A stretch of 52,727 bases of DNA from Desulfobulbaceae bacterium (GTDB taxonomy: Bacteria; Desulfobacterota; Desulfobulbia; Desulfobulbales; Desulfobulbaceae). Each line of letters opens with the position of its first letter. The first letter of the stretch is position 1. The notes beneath the pieces are model-generated. The model had not been told where the DNA came from, searched no databases, and saw only the letters and a list, made by a program, of their open reading frames with translations. Both the position numbers and the translations under genes were made by a program. The stretch spans positions 1-52,727 of the forward strand of contig JAFLKR010000007.1 of the NCBI GenBank assembly GCA_019163135.1. The letters run 5' to 3'. Positions 1 through 7,476 of the stretch are shown here, one piece after another.

Positions 1-152
1 AAAAAAATAGCTCGTGTTACGACCCCGCAACTATGGAACCATCCCCGCCTGTTTATGATCGCCGACCGCTCGCAGATTGTTACTGCTTATCTTCTTTCTT
101 ACGGCAAGGTCTACCCCCCTTTTTTTAGCAGTCGGAATATCCCCCTTTTACA

Positions 153-854
153 TTGCAAACGATGATAACAACACCAGCAACGCCGCCATTTACCCGTGAA
201 GCACTCGAAATAGTCTTCGAAAAATCAAACTTCAAATCATTCCAGAAGACCGGCTACAGGTCGCACTATTGGGCGCCGCTTCTTTCCGCCTGTTCCGGGA
301 CTCGACGAAACGAGATTTTTTATCTCACCCCGGACGACGTCCTCCAGCAGTACGGAATTTGGTTCATTCGAATAAAAGCTCACGATGCCAAGACGGTAAT
401 GTCAGGATCGGTGATCCGCGACATTCCAATCCATCCAACCCTGCAAAGATTAGGGTTTCTCGAATTTGTCGCAGAACGAAGACGGACTCATCCCAACGAG
501 CGGCTCTTCTCGGAGTACAAAGCCGGTCAAGAACATGCCGGGATGGTCTTCTCGAGGGCATTCGTACATTGGATCAAAACGACGGTGCGCACCTTGCCAG
601 ACGAAAAAAAGCGCCTGTTTGATGCTGACTTTCACTTTCCGTCACTGCGCGCGCTGTTCTCGGCCGAAGCACTCCGTTCCCAAAAGGAGGCGAGTGCCTG
701 TCGGCAGAATTTCGGGATCAGCAATGGATTCCAACGGGCCCTGGACGAAGCCCTGACGCAAGACGATTTTGAGAACGCCGACATCGAGATGCGGAGAATG
801 GACCTCGAATCGTACTTACCGATGCTGTACACGTATGAAGAACTTATGGCGTGA
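153..854 (+). pseudogene. Tyrosine recombinase (phage-type integrase) catalytic-domain fragment
   Basis: The 233-residue product resembles only the C-terminal catalytic half of a tyrosine recombinase. The first catalytic Arg is in SGTRRNEI (about residue 52), and the beta-hairpin Lys region is in DAKTVMSGSVIRDIPIHP (about 78-95). The later HxxR box is degenerate: the Arg in FPSLRALFSA is preceded by Pro where His is expected. Several Tyr lie near the C-terminus (YLPMLYTYEEL), so the nucleophile cannot be assigned. The N-terminal DNA-binding half is absent, and the frame is closed by a TAG at 126-128. Start is TTG at 153 or ATG at 162. I infer a truncated, probably inactive integrase left by an old mobile element. 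Confidence 0.6.
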
Positions 855-987
855 CCGTGCCGTCAACCGAATACCGAATCAAGCTAACGGTTAACCGCTT
901 CCATTCCGTGGGCCGGAACGTCTTCATTCTTTCACCTTTATTGGCAGATTTAAAAAACTGGGCCCGATTCCCCCTGACCATTAAACG

Positions 988-1704
988 CTATCTCGCCAGC
1001 ATCATTATCCCCAATCCCATCAGCAGCAGATAAACGATCCGCAGGTAGGTCCGGCGGTTTATCCGACCGCTGATCCGGGAACCTGCAAAGGTTCCCAGCA
1101 GCACAAAGAACAGGGTGGAAGCGAAATAGCCCAAAACGCCGGGGGTGATCATCCCGCTGAAGGCATGGACCACAGCGGTGATATATCCGTTGAGCACGAA
1201 AAATCCGGTGAGGGTGGATTTGATTTCGTCTTTTTTCCAATCATGCAAAGTGGTGTAGATAATCACCGGTGGTCCGCCTGCGCCGACCGACGCGGTAATG
1301 GCTCCGGAGAAAAATCCAGCGATATATCCCCAGATAACCGGTGGATTGACAGGTTTGGGCTTGATGGTCAGGTTGAAAACGCTGATGCAGACGAGGAGCA
1401 GACCCAGAATTCGGTTGATCACAACCGGATCAGCCTGCTTGAGCAGGACAGTGCCGACTAAGACACCGGGAATGGATCCAATGAGCAATGGCAGGATTTT
1501 GCGCCATTCAAGCAAGCGGCGCAACTCGTACGCCATGGTCGTCGTGATGACCAGGCCGCTGAGGATGGAAAGCGGGACGGCAATTTTAATATCCATGATC
1601 ATGCACAAAAGGGGGATCGCCACCAAACCACCACCAAATCCCGTCAGGCCCTGGACTAGGCCGGCGAGAAGAAAGATAAGGCTGGAAAGAAGAAAGATAG
1701 TCAT
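988..1704 (-). CDS. Sulfite exporter TauE/SafE (TSUP) family membrane protein
   Basis: The 238-residue, strongly hydrophobic product begins with a membrane segment carrying LVQGLTGFGGGL, the glycine-rich signature of the TSUP family. The second family repeat is seen as GAITASVGAGGPPVIIYT near the middle. About seven or eight membrane segments are expected, matching the usual 240-260 residues. Family members move sulfite, sulfoacetate, sulfolactate or other small anions across the inner membrane; the substrate cannot be told from the sequence. No clear Shine-Dalgarno precedes the ATG at 1704. It is a single gene, convergent with the integrase fragment, with no obvious operon partner. Confidence 0.85.
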   Translation of the reverse strand: MTIFLLSSLIFLLAGLVQGLTGFGGGLVAIPLLCMIMDIKIAVPLSILSGLVITTTMAYELRRLLEWRKILPLLIGSIPGVLVGTVLLKQADPVVINRILGLLLVCISVFNLTIKPKPVNPPVIWGYIAGFFSGAITASVGAGGPPVIIYTTLHDWKKDEIKSTLTGFFVLNGYITAVVHAFSGMITPGVLGYFASTLFFVLLGTFAGSRISGRINRRTYLRIVYLLLMGLGIMMLAR

Positions 1705-2001
1705 GGAAGGGGTTGGAATCTTGTGGTAATTTGAAGAAAATAGCGTGCGCGTTACGGAACACCCTTATTGCCAAAAACGACAGTATAAAAGTAAAACCGA
1801 AGATTACAATCTTATTCCCCAAAGCTGTAGGCTTGCTGTTTACCGGTCACTTTCCCTTGCCGACTGCAGCAAAACAAGACCATTATTTAGGGAAAGCCGA
1901 CTCTATGCTATAGATTTAACCAGATAGCTCTTGAGCTGATGACGGAGCAACGCGCTACCTGTGGACTGACGAAACCCCCACTTCGCCCAATGGAGGCCTC
2001 C

Positions 2002-2985
2002 ATGAAACCCAAAGTTTATGTAACCCGAATGATTCCGCGGCCCGGCATCGAATTACTGGAAACCTACTGCGAGGTGGCAATCAATACCGAAGATCGCCCG
2101 CTCTCCAGGGCAGAGCTCCTGGATAAAGTCCGGGACAAAGACGGCGTGATTGGGCTGATGAACGACCGCATAGACGGCGATTTTTTCGACGCCGCCCCCA
2201 ATCTACGCGGCTATGCAAACTATGCCGTGGGCTATGACAATATCGACGTGCCTGAGGCAACCAAACGGCGCATTCCGGTTTCCAACACACCGGACGTGCT
2301 GACCGACGCTACGGCCGAATTGGCTTGGGCCCTTCTGTTTGCCGTGGCCCGACGCGTTGTGGAACTGGACGCGGTCATGCGCTCCGGACAGTGGAGCGGC
2401 TGGGGGCCTTTGCAATTTCTGGGTGCCGATGTCTGCGGTAAAACTTTGGGCATTGTCGGAGCCGGGCGCATCGGCACGGCCATGGCGCTCATGTCCAGGG
2501 GATTCCGCATGCCCGTGATTTATGCCAACTCTTCTGGCCGCCGCAACGAAGTGCTGGAAAAAGAACTGGGGGCATCCCTGATTCCCTTCGATGAGCTTCT
2601 CGAGCGTTCCGATTATATCAGCTTGCACGCCCCTCTCACGCCCCAATCCAGGCATCTGTTCAACGCGAAGTCCTTTGCGCGGATGAAAAAGACGGCCATC
2701 CTGATCAATACGGGCCGCGGACCGTTGATCAAAGAAGACGATCTCGTCCAGGCCCTGAAAAAAGGCCAACTCTCCGGGGCCGGGCTTGACGTCTACGAAT
2801 TCGAACCGCGTATGGCCGAAGGCCTGGCCGCGTTGCCGAACACGGTCCTGCTGCCGCATATTGGCTCGGCCACGGATACGACCCGGACGAATATGGCGAC
2901 CATGGCGGCCCGCAACCTCCTGGCCATGCTCCGCAACGAGCGACCCGAAACCTGCTTGAATCCTGAGGTGTTGGCCCAACGTTGA
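2002..2985 (+). CDS. D-glycerate dehydrogenase / hydroxypyruvate reductase family
   Basis: A 327-residue D-isomer-specific 2-hydroxyacid dehydrogenase. The NAD-binding motif is GIVGAGRIGTAMA (about residues 150-162). The catalytic Arg is in NTGRGPLI, the Glu in LDVYEFEP, and the His in LLPHIGSAT. The tract GYANYAVGYDNIDV is typical of glyoxylate/hydroxypyruvate reductases, which interconvert hydroxypyruvate and D-glycerate with NAD(P)H. I chose ATG 2002 because GGAGG lies five bases upstream; an in-frame ATG at 1939 would add a non-conserved 21-residue tail. Its neighbours are unrelated, so it is probably transcribed alone. Confidence 0.88.
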   Translation: MKPKVYVTRMIPRPGIELLETYCEVAINTEDRPLSRAELLDKVRDKDGVIGLMNDRIDGDFFDAAPNLRGYANYAVGYDNIDVPEATKRRIPVSNTPDVLTDATAELAWALLFAVARRVVELDAVMRSGQWSGWGPLQFLGADVCGKTLGIVGAGRIGTAMALMSRGFRMPVIYANSSGRRNEVLEKELGASLIPFDELLERSDYISLHAPLTPQSRHLFNAKSFARMKKTAILINTGRGPLIKEDDLVQALKKGQLSGAGLDVYEFEPRMAEGLAALPNTVLLPHIGSATDTTRTNMATMAARNLLAMLRNERPETCLNPEVLAQR

Positions 2986-3087
2986 TTGAGGCGGCTCCGC
3001 TAATTCGAACAAGATGTTACCATCGACCCGACAGATAAAGTAAAGAATCCCTCTTCCTAAAATGCCTTTCAGCGAATGAGAAATAGT

Positions 3088-4197
3088 ATGTCCCGACTGT
3101 TTGACCCCACAGAGATAAATGGAATGCCTTTAAAAAATCGTTTTGTGCGCTCCGCAACCTACGAGGCGATGGCCGCCCTTGATGGCACGGTGAAAGATCA
3201 GCTGTTGCGCTGCATGGCTGAACTCGTCCAAGGCGAAGTCGGGCTTGTTATTACTGGCCACGCCCATGTGGTCAGGGAGGGGCAGGCAGGCCCTCGACAG
3301 ATGGGCATTTATGCCGACGCAATGATCGATGGCTTGCAACGGGTGGCTTCGGTTATTCACGAAAATGGCGGGGTTGTGGCCATCCAATTGGCCCATGCAG
3401 GAATCAGGGGCATAGGAGAAAATGAGTATGCCGCCCGCGGACCTTCCGACCTTTTACAAGAAGGTGTTAAAAAGGCTTCTGCAATGACGGTTGCGGATAT
3501 CACCAGAACGGTACGAGCCTTTGGCGATGCGGCGGCCAGAGCTGTTGTGGCGGGATTTGATGCAATTCAAATTCATTCGGCCCACGGTTATCTGCTGAGT
3601 CAGTTTTTATCTCCTCATTACAACCAAAGGGATGACGGCTATGGCGGCCTCCTTGAAAATCGAGCGAGATTCCTGCTCGAAGTGTATGCAGAAATCAGGA
3701 ACAGAGTGGGACACTCATTCCCGGTGATGGTCAAAATCAACGCAGAGGATTTTCTTGATGGCGGCGTCACTGTGGAAGAAATGATCAAGGTTGCCCATAT
3801 GCTTGAGAACCAGGGAATGGATGCAATTGAGATGAGCGGCGGCACCTTTGAATCCGGCAGACTCATACCTTCCAGGATGGGTACGTCCAAGTCGGAAAAG
3901 AAAGAGGTCTACTACCGGAAAGCTGCCGAAGTATTCAAAAGTGAAATCAAGATACCGCTGATTCTCGTCGGCGGTTTTCTCTCGTTTAACATTGCGGACG
4001 AAATTGTGAATTCACGACTGGCCGATTACGTGTCGCTTTCACGACCGCTTATCAGGGAACCAAACCTTGTTAAAAGATGGGCGGAGGGGGACAGGAGAAA
4101 GGCCACGTGTATTTCATGCAACAAATGCTTTCCTACCCTCTTTACGGAAGAAGCTTTGCACTGCCCGGTTAAAGACAAATGCACATCGGTGGAATGA
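3088..4197 (+). CDS. NADH:flavin oxidoreductase, Old Yellow Enzyme family, with C-terminal Cys cluster
   Basis: FMN-binding TIM-barrel enzyme of the OYE family: LFDPTEINGMPLKNRFVRSA at the N-terminus, the active-site region IQIHSAHGYLLSQFLSP with NQRDDGYGG after it, and a late phosphate-binding glycine region (ILVGGF). After the barrel come C345, C348, C351 and C363 (numbering from the ATG at 3076), spaced CxxCxxC-x11-C. This resembles the [4Fe-4S] motif of 2,4-dienoyl-CoA reductase/2-enoate reductase relatives. The extra FAD/NAD domain of those enzymes is absent (about 370 residues in total). Likely reduces an activated C=C bond; substrate unknown. ATG 3088 fits the family start better than ATG 3076; neither has a strong ribosome site. 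Confidence 0.85.
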   Translation: MSRLFDPTEINGMPLKNRFVRSATYEAMAALDGTVKDQLLRCMAELVQGEVGLVITGHAHVVREGQAGPRQMGIYADAMIDGLQRVASVIHENGGVVAIQLAHAGIRGIGENEYAARGPSDLLQEGVKKASAMTVADITRTVRAFGDAAARAVVAGFDAIQIHSAHGYLLSQFLSPHYNQRDDGYGGLLENRARFLLEVYAEIRNRVGHSFPVMVKINAEDFLDGGVTVEEMIKVAHMLENQGMDAIEMSGGTFESGRLIPSRMGTSKSEKKEVYYRKAAEVFKSEIKIPLILVGGFLSFNIADEIVNSRLADYVSLSRPLIREPNLVKRWAEGDRRKATCISCNKCFPTLFTEEALHCPVKDKCTSVE

Positions 4198-4373
4198 TGA
4201 GCAACGTTTGAAAAATGGGCCCCGGATGTGTATTGCAGTCATTGGCTCCCCTGGCACGCGTAACGTCGCCCAACAAATGGAGGTCGGCTCCTTTGCCATT
4301 AACTCCTTATGCTCTCGTCTATTCAATCGGGTGTGTTGGGGGTCAAAATCTCTTATTAACAAAAGATGTGCTT

Positions 4374-4697
4374 ATGAACTGGTTGATACTTGTAATTGCA
4401 GGGCTGTTTGAAATCGGATGGGCAATTGGGCTCAAGTACACCGAGGGCTTTACACGTCTGTGGCCGACAGTCGGAACTGCGCTTTCGATGATGCTCAGCG
4501 TTGGGTTGCTCGGTATTGCCATGAAATCACTCCCCGTCGGCACGGCTTATGCGGTTTGGGTCGGTGTCGGGGCTGTCGGGACGGCAATTTTGGGCATCGT
4601 ATTGTTCGATGAGCCGGTAACAATGGCCAGACTGGTAAGTCTTGCGCTCATTCTTGCTGGCATCATTGGCCTCAAACTATCCATAAGCTTCTCATGA
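4374..4697 (+). CDS. sugE: SMR-family efflux protein, SugE/Gdx type
   Basis: 107-residue small multidrug resistance protein with four membrane helices. [20 protein letters not shown] carries the essential membrane Glu (E13), followed by [11 protein letters not shown] and the [14 protein letters not shown] signature of helix 3. The GLFEIGWA and [11 protein letters not shown] variants match the SugE/Gdx subgroup, whose characterised members export guanidinium in exchange for protons. ATG 4374 gives the canonical SMR length; the frame is open upstream to 4215 but that part is not SMR-like. I looked for a guanidine riboswitch in 4,198-4,373 and saw no convincing ykkC or ACGR-loop pattern. Confidence 0.9.
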   Translation: MNWLILVIAGLFEIGWAIGLKYTEGFTRLWPTVGTALSMMLSVGLLGIAMKSLPVGTAYAVWVGVGAVGTAILGIVLFDEPVTMARLVSLALILAGIIGLKLSISFS

Positions 4698-4997
4698 GAT
4701 GAAAATTTCCTGAACAATAGACTTATTTACACTACATAGGAAAAATTGGAACTGACCTCTTCGCTAGATTTTATTCATGATTGTTGTTATCGAAGGGGAA
4801 ACAATAAAATCTTCGATCTTGATTGTGTTTTTGCCGCCAGATTCGCCTTCCCTGACCATACTTATGCTGATGAAGGGAAAGGTGAATCTGGCAAAGGAAA
4901 GGAAGGATGACCAGGCCGACAAGGCCTCCTGAACAAATCATTTGAAAGATCCTCTAAGTACCGACCCGAAGGAAAACGACTCTACTTCCATGAACAC
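4698..4997. other. Non-coding gap with two inverted repeats
   Basis: No gene is supported here. Two inverted repeats are present. One has 10-base arms, AGATTTTATT at 4766-4775 and its complement at 4803-4812. The other is longer and imperfect: GCCAGATTC-G-CCTTCCCT at 4836-4853 against the complement of 4874-4892, with a loop of about 20 bases. The second has no U-tract after it, so it is not a standard terminator; it could be a mobile-element end or part of a transcribed structure. Confidence 0.4.
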
Positions 4998-5175
4998 GGA
5001 TACCGCACAGTATGGGTCGCAAAACGCTTTCTTATGTGTTCAAGCCCTTCTCTACCACCAAGGAAATGGGCAAAGGGGAATGGTTCGAGGCTGGCGGGGT
5101 ACGGCATCGTCAAGCAGAACAACGGCTTTATTACTGGATACAGCGAGCTTATCAGCATACGACAAACCAGAGGGA
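4998..5175 (+). pseudogene. Ghost of a sensor histidine kinase ATP-binding domain
   Basis: Three short stretches in different frames assemble into the G1/F/G2 region of a HATPase_c domain. A DT-containing start (4998 on) is followed after a shift by MGRKTLSYVFKPFSTTKEMGKG (from 5012), and after another shift by GYGIVKQNNGFITGYSE (ending near 5148). Intact kinases read DTGxGM..IFEPFFTTKxxGxGTGLGL..VYGIVKQNxG, so the order and spacing are right but the GTGLGL box is destroyed. No start, phosphoacceptor His or receiver part is visible. This is a decayed fragment, and a small membrane-protein gene begins right after it. Confidence 0.6.
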
Positions 5176-5188
5176 AAGATTGGAAGAC

Positions 5189-5377
5189 ATGCGCTTCAAT
5201 AAATCCAAATTGAAAAGAGAAAAACAGCTGATATACGGACCTGAACCGCCCCCAAAGCTGCTCACCACAAAAGGTCTGATTATTCGAGGAATCATTTTCG
5301 CCGCTGCAGTGGCGGGGATTTGCTACCTCCTTTGGCAAGAATTCAGCGGGAGACAGAGGGCTTATGGGTGTGAATAA
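5189..5377 (+). CDS. Small single-pass membrane protein, NKSKL type (first of tandem pair)
   Basis: 62-residue product with a basic N-terminus (MRFNKSKLKREKQL), a proline-rich linker (YGPEPPPKLL) and one hydrophobic helix (about residues 30-47, IIRGIIFAAAVAGICYLLW). GGAAG precedes the ATG by a few bases. The frame is open further upstream to 5012, but that part is the kinase ghost, so ATG 5189 is preferred. The next gene starts 14 bases before this one ends and encodes a protein of the same design, which argues that both are real. Function unknown; no named family recognised. Confidence 0.5.
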   Translation: MRFNKSKLKREKQLIYGPEPPPKLLTTKGLIIRGIIFAAAVAGICYLLWQEFSGRQRAYGCE

Positions 5378-5540
5378 ATCGAAGTTAAGAAGGGCACGGA
5401 AAGAGGTGGTGCAGCCTCAGCGACAAGCACCGGCACCCGCTCAGGGGCGACCAATAAAGAGTTGGACAATGCGATTGATTATGCTGATTCCACCTTTTTT
5501 GTACGCTTGCTATCTTGTTTGGGACCTCTACAGGCAGTGA
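5364..5540 (+). CDS. Small single-pass membrane protein, NKSKL type (second of tandem pair)
   Basis: 58-residue product: MGVNKSKLRRARKEV, then a Gln/Pro/Ala-rich linker (VQPQRQAPAPAQGRP), then one hydrophobic segment (about 37-52, MRLIMLIPPFLYACYLVW). It shares NKSKL[KR]R, the proline-rich middle and the C-terminal helix (CYL[LV]W) with the product of the preceding gene, which it overlaps by 14 bases in another frame. AGAGGG lies just upstream of the ATG. The shared layout suggests duplication and coupled translation. Role unknown; a partner subunit of a membrane complex or a membrane-tethered regulator are possibilities only. Confidence 0.5.
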   Translation: MGVNKSKLRRARKEVVQPQRQAPAPAQGRPIKSWTMRLIMLIPPFLYACYLVWDLYRQ

Positions 5541-6025
5541 TTGCCCGGCCACAACACGGAGGCGTTTCGGTCGGCTATCAAGCCCATCCGCGGCATTACC
5601 ATCTGCTCATCCGAATTTTGTGGCGATGACACCCGGTCGCGAGCAGGTGCCAGTGTTGCACCAACCAGGGTTTTATTCGCTTCAAACTTGGGCATACTTT
5701 GCTAGCAGGTATAGATTTTGAGATTTTCTGAATTCAGATAACTCAAGAAGTCATTGACGGTCCCTCTGGTTTTTTATAGGAACTAACCGTGTGATCTTGT
5801 CAGTGGGACCCTGGAGGGAGAGGGCTGGAGGCTGAGCATGGCGTAACAAAAGAGTGTATTTCTGCTCTCCGAAAAGACGAGCTAACCTTGGCGGGAACGA
5901 AATCGGCCTGCTCCTCCTCGCTGCCCTGCCCCCCTCACCGCATGCCAGCCAGAAAAGCATTTACAATAGCCTTATAGCCTTCGACTACGGCTTCGACTGG
6001 TCGATATAATCCTGGGTTATCAATT
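5541..6025. other. Gap without a supported gene
   Basis: Only short frames without recognisable domains, on both strands. The stretch has purine-rich blocks around 5,805-5,835 and a near-repeated phrase CTTCGACTACGG/CTTCGACTGG around 5,985-6,001. No terminator hairpin or promoter could be assigned. The GH1 gene begins immediately afterwards, so its promoter probably lies in the right-hand part. Confidence 0.3.
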
Positions 6026-7339
6026 ATGTACGACGTCTTCAGCCTGCCGCCCATCCGCTTCCCTGCAGGCTTTCTGTGGGGCAGCGCCACCGCCGGACAC
6101 CAGATCGAGGGCGACAACATCCACTCCCAGGCGTGGCACCAGGAACTGCTGCCGGACTTCTACCAGGAGGACCCTGAGCGCAAGATCCGCGCCCCCTCCG
6201 GCAAGGCCTGCGACCACTACCGGCTTTATCGGGAGGATGTGGAGCTGATATCCACCTTGGGCCACCAAGCCTACCGCATGTCCATCGAGTGGAGCCGGAT
6301 CGAGCCCCTGGAAGGACAGTGGGATCAACACGCTGTGGCGCATTACCTTGATCTCCTGGATCGCCTGGTGCAGAAAGGCATCCAGGTCTTCGTCACTCTG
6401 CATCACTTCACCCACCCCCTCTGGTTCGACCGATTGGGGGGCTTCGGCAAAGCCGACAACCGCCGCTTCTTCGAGCGCTATCTCACCTTTCTCGTGCCCA
6501 AGATCAGCGCTTATGTCAGCGGCTGGAACGTGATCAACGAGTTCAATCAGTGGGGAGGGCTCACGGCGGGGCCTTTGATCGCCCCCCTCAAGTTCAATAT
6601 GCTGCGGGTGCATGGACTGGGCTACCATCTGATCAAGCAGCACTCGACCGCTCCGGTGAGCAGCGCCCACGCCTTCATCCACTGGTTTCCGCGCCGCTTC
6701 CACGATACCCTGGATCGACGCATGACCGATTTCGCCGACTTCACCACCAATGAGTTCTTCTTCCACGCTTTGCGCACCGGGGAGTTGGTCTATCCGGGCG
6801 TCGATGCCGAGTTTGATCCCGATGTCAAGGGCGCGCTCGATTGCTGGTCGGTCAACTACTACACCCGCCACATGGTCGATGCCCGCCTGGCCGACCTGGA
6901 CGGTTCCCGGTTCCACCACAAGGAACTGCGGATGGTCCCGATGCCTTTTTATCTGGAGGAGATGTATCCCGAGGGGTTGATCGCCAACCTGGAACGCCTG
7001 GGCGACTATCCGGTTTACATCACCGAGAATGGCTGCGCAGCCGACGATGACCGCTTTCGCCTCGTCTACCTGGCGCTGCACCTCTCGGCGTTGCAGGAGG
7101 CGATGGAGCGCGGCGTGGATGTGCGCGGATACTTCTATTGGTCGCTCATGGATAATTACGAGTGGACCTCCTTCGTCCCCCGTTTCGGCCTGGTGGCGGT
7201 GGACTTCCGAACCTTCCGGCGCACGCCGAAACCCAGCGCCTTTTTTTACCAGGAGGTTATCCACGGGAATGGGTTCAGCGGGGAGACGGTCCGACGGTAT
7301 CTGGATGTTTTACCAACCCTGCCGCCACAAAAGATATGA
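6026..7339 (+). CDS. Glycoside hydrolase family 1 (beta-glucosidase-like)
   Basis: 437-residue GH1 enzyme with the family landmarks in order: FPAGFLWGSATAGHQIEGDN at the N-terminus, SIEWSRIEP, VTLHHFTHPLW, the acid/base Glu in NVINEFNQWG (family TxNEP; the Thr is Ile and the Pro is Phe here), the nucleophile Glu in YITENG, and YFYWSLMDNYEW near the end. It likely releases terminal beta-linked glucose or a related sugar in the cytoplasm, since no signal peptide is seen. It is followed after 137 bases by an SbmA-type transporter and then a GH5 enzyme on the same strand, suggesting a common job with a beta-glucan or beta-glucoside. Confidence 0.9.
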   Translation: MYDVFSLPPIRFPAGFLWGSATAGHQIEGDNIHSQAWHQELLPDFYQEDPERKIRAPSGKACDHYRLYREDVELISTLGHQAYRMSIEWSRIEPLEGQWDQHAVAHYLDLLDRLVQKGIQVFVTLHHFTHPLWFDRLGGFGKADNRRFFERYLTFLVPKISAYVSGWNVINEFNQWGGLTAGPLIAPLKFNMLRVHGLGYHLIKQHSTAPVSSAHAFIHWFPRRFHDTLDRRMTDFADFTTNEFFFHALRTGELVYPGVDAEFDPDVKGALDCWSVNYYTRHMVDARLADLDGSRFHHKELRMVPMPFYLEEMYPEGLIANLERLGDYPVYITENGCAADDDRFRLVYLALHLSALQEAMERGVDVRGYFYWSLMDNYEWTSFVPRFGLVAVDFRTFRRTPKPSAFFYQEVIHGNGFSGETVRRYLDVLPTLPPQKI

Positions 7340-7476
7340 CTCGCCGAACTCTAATTTCAGGTTCCCGTCGTCGCCTTTCCCTGCCCGTACCGATGCAACC
7401 CTGCAACTTTGCCGCCCCGACGAAGCATCCATCGTCGCTGATTGGTGTTACTCCACCCATTGAGAGCTGATCCGAG

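Noticed and set aside
2203-3012. 269-codon minus-strand frame
   Set aside because: Shadow of the glycerate dehydrogenase gene, whose motifs are complete.
4198-4373. Guanidine riboswitch ahead of the SugE gene
   Set aside because: SugE/Gdx genes often follow ykkC-type RNAs, but neither the ykkC core nor paired ACGR-loop hairpins could be recognised.
6020-7264. 414-codon minus-strand frame
   Set aside because: Shadow of GH1; high GC at third positions keeps the reverse frame open.
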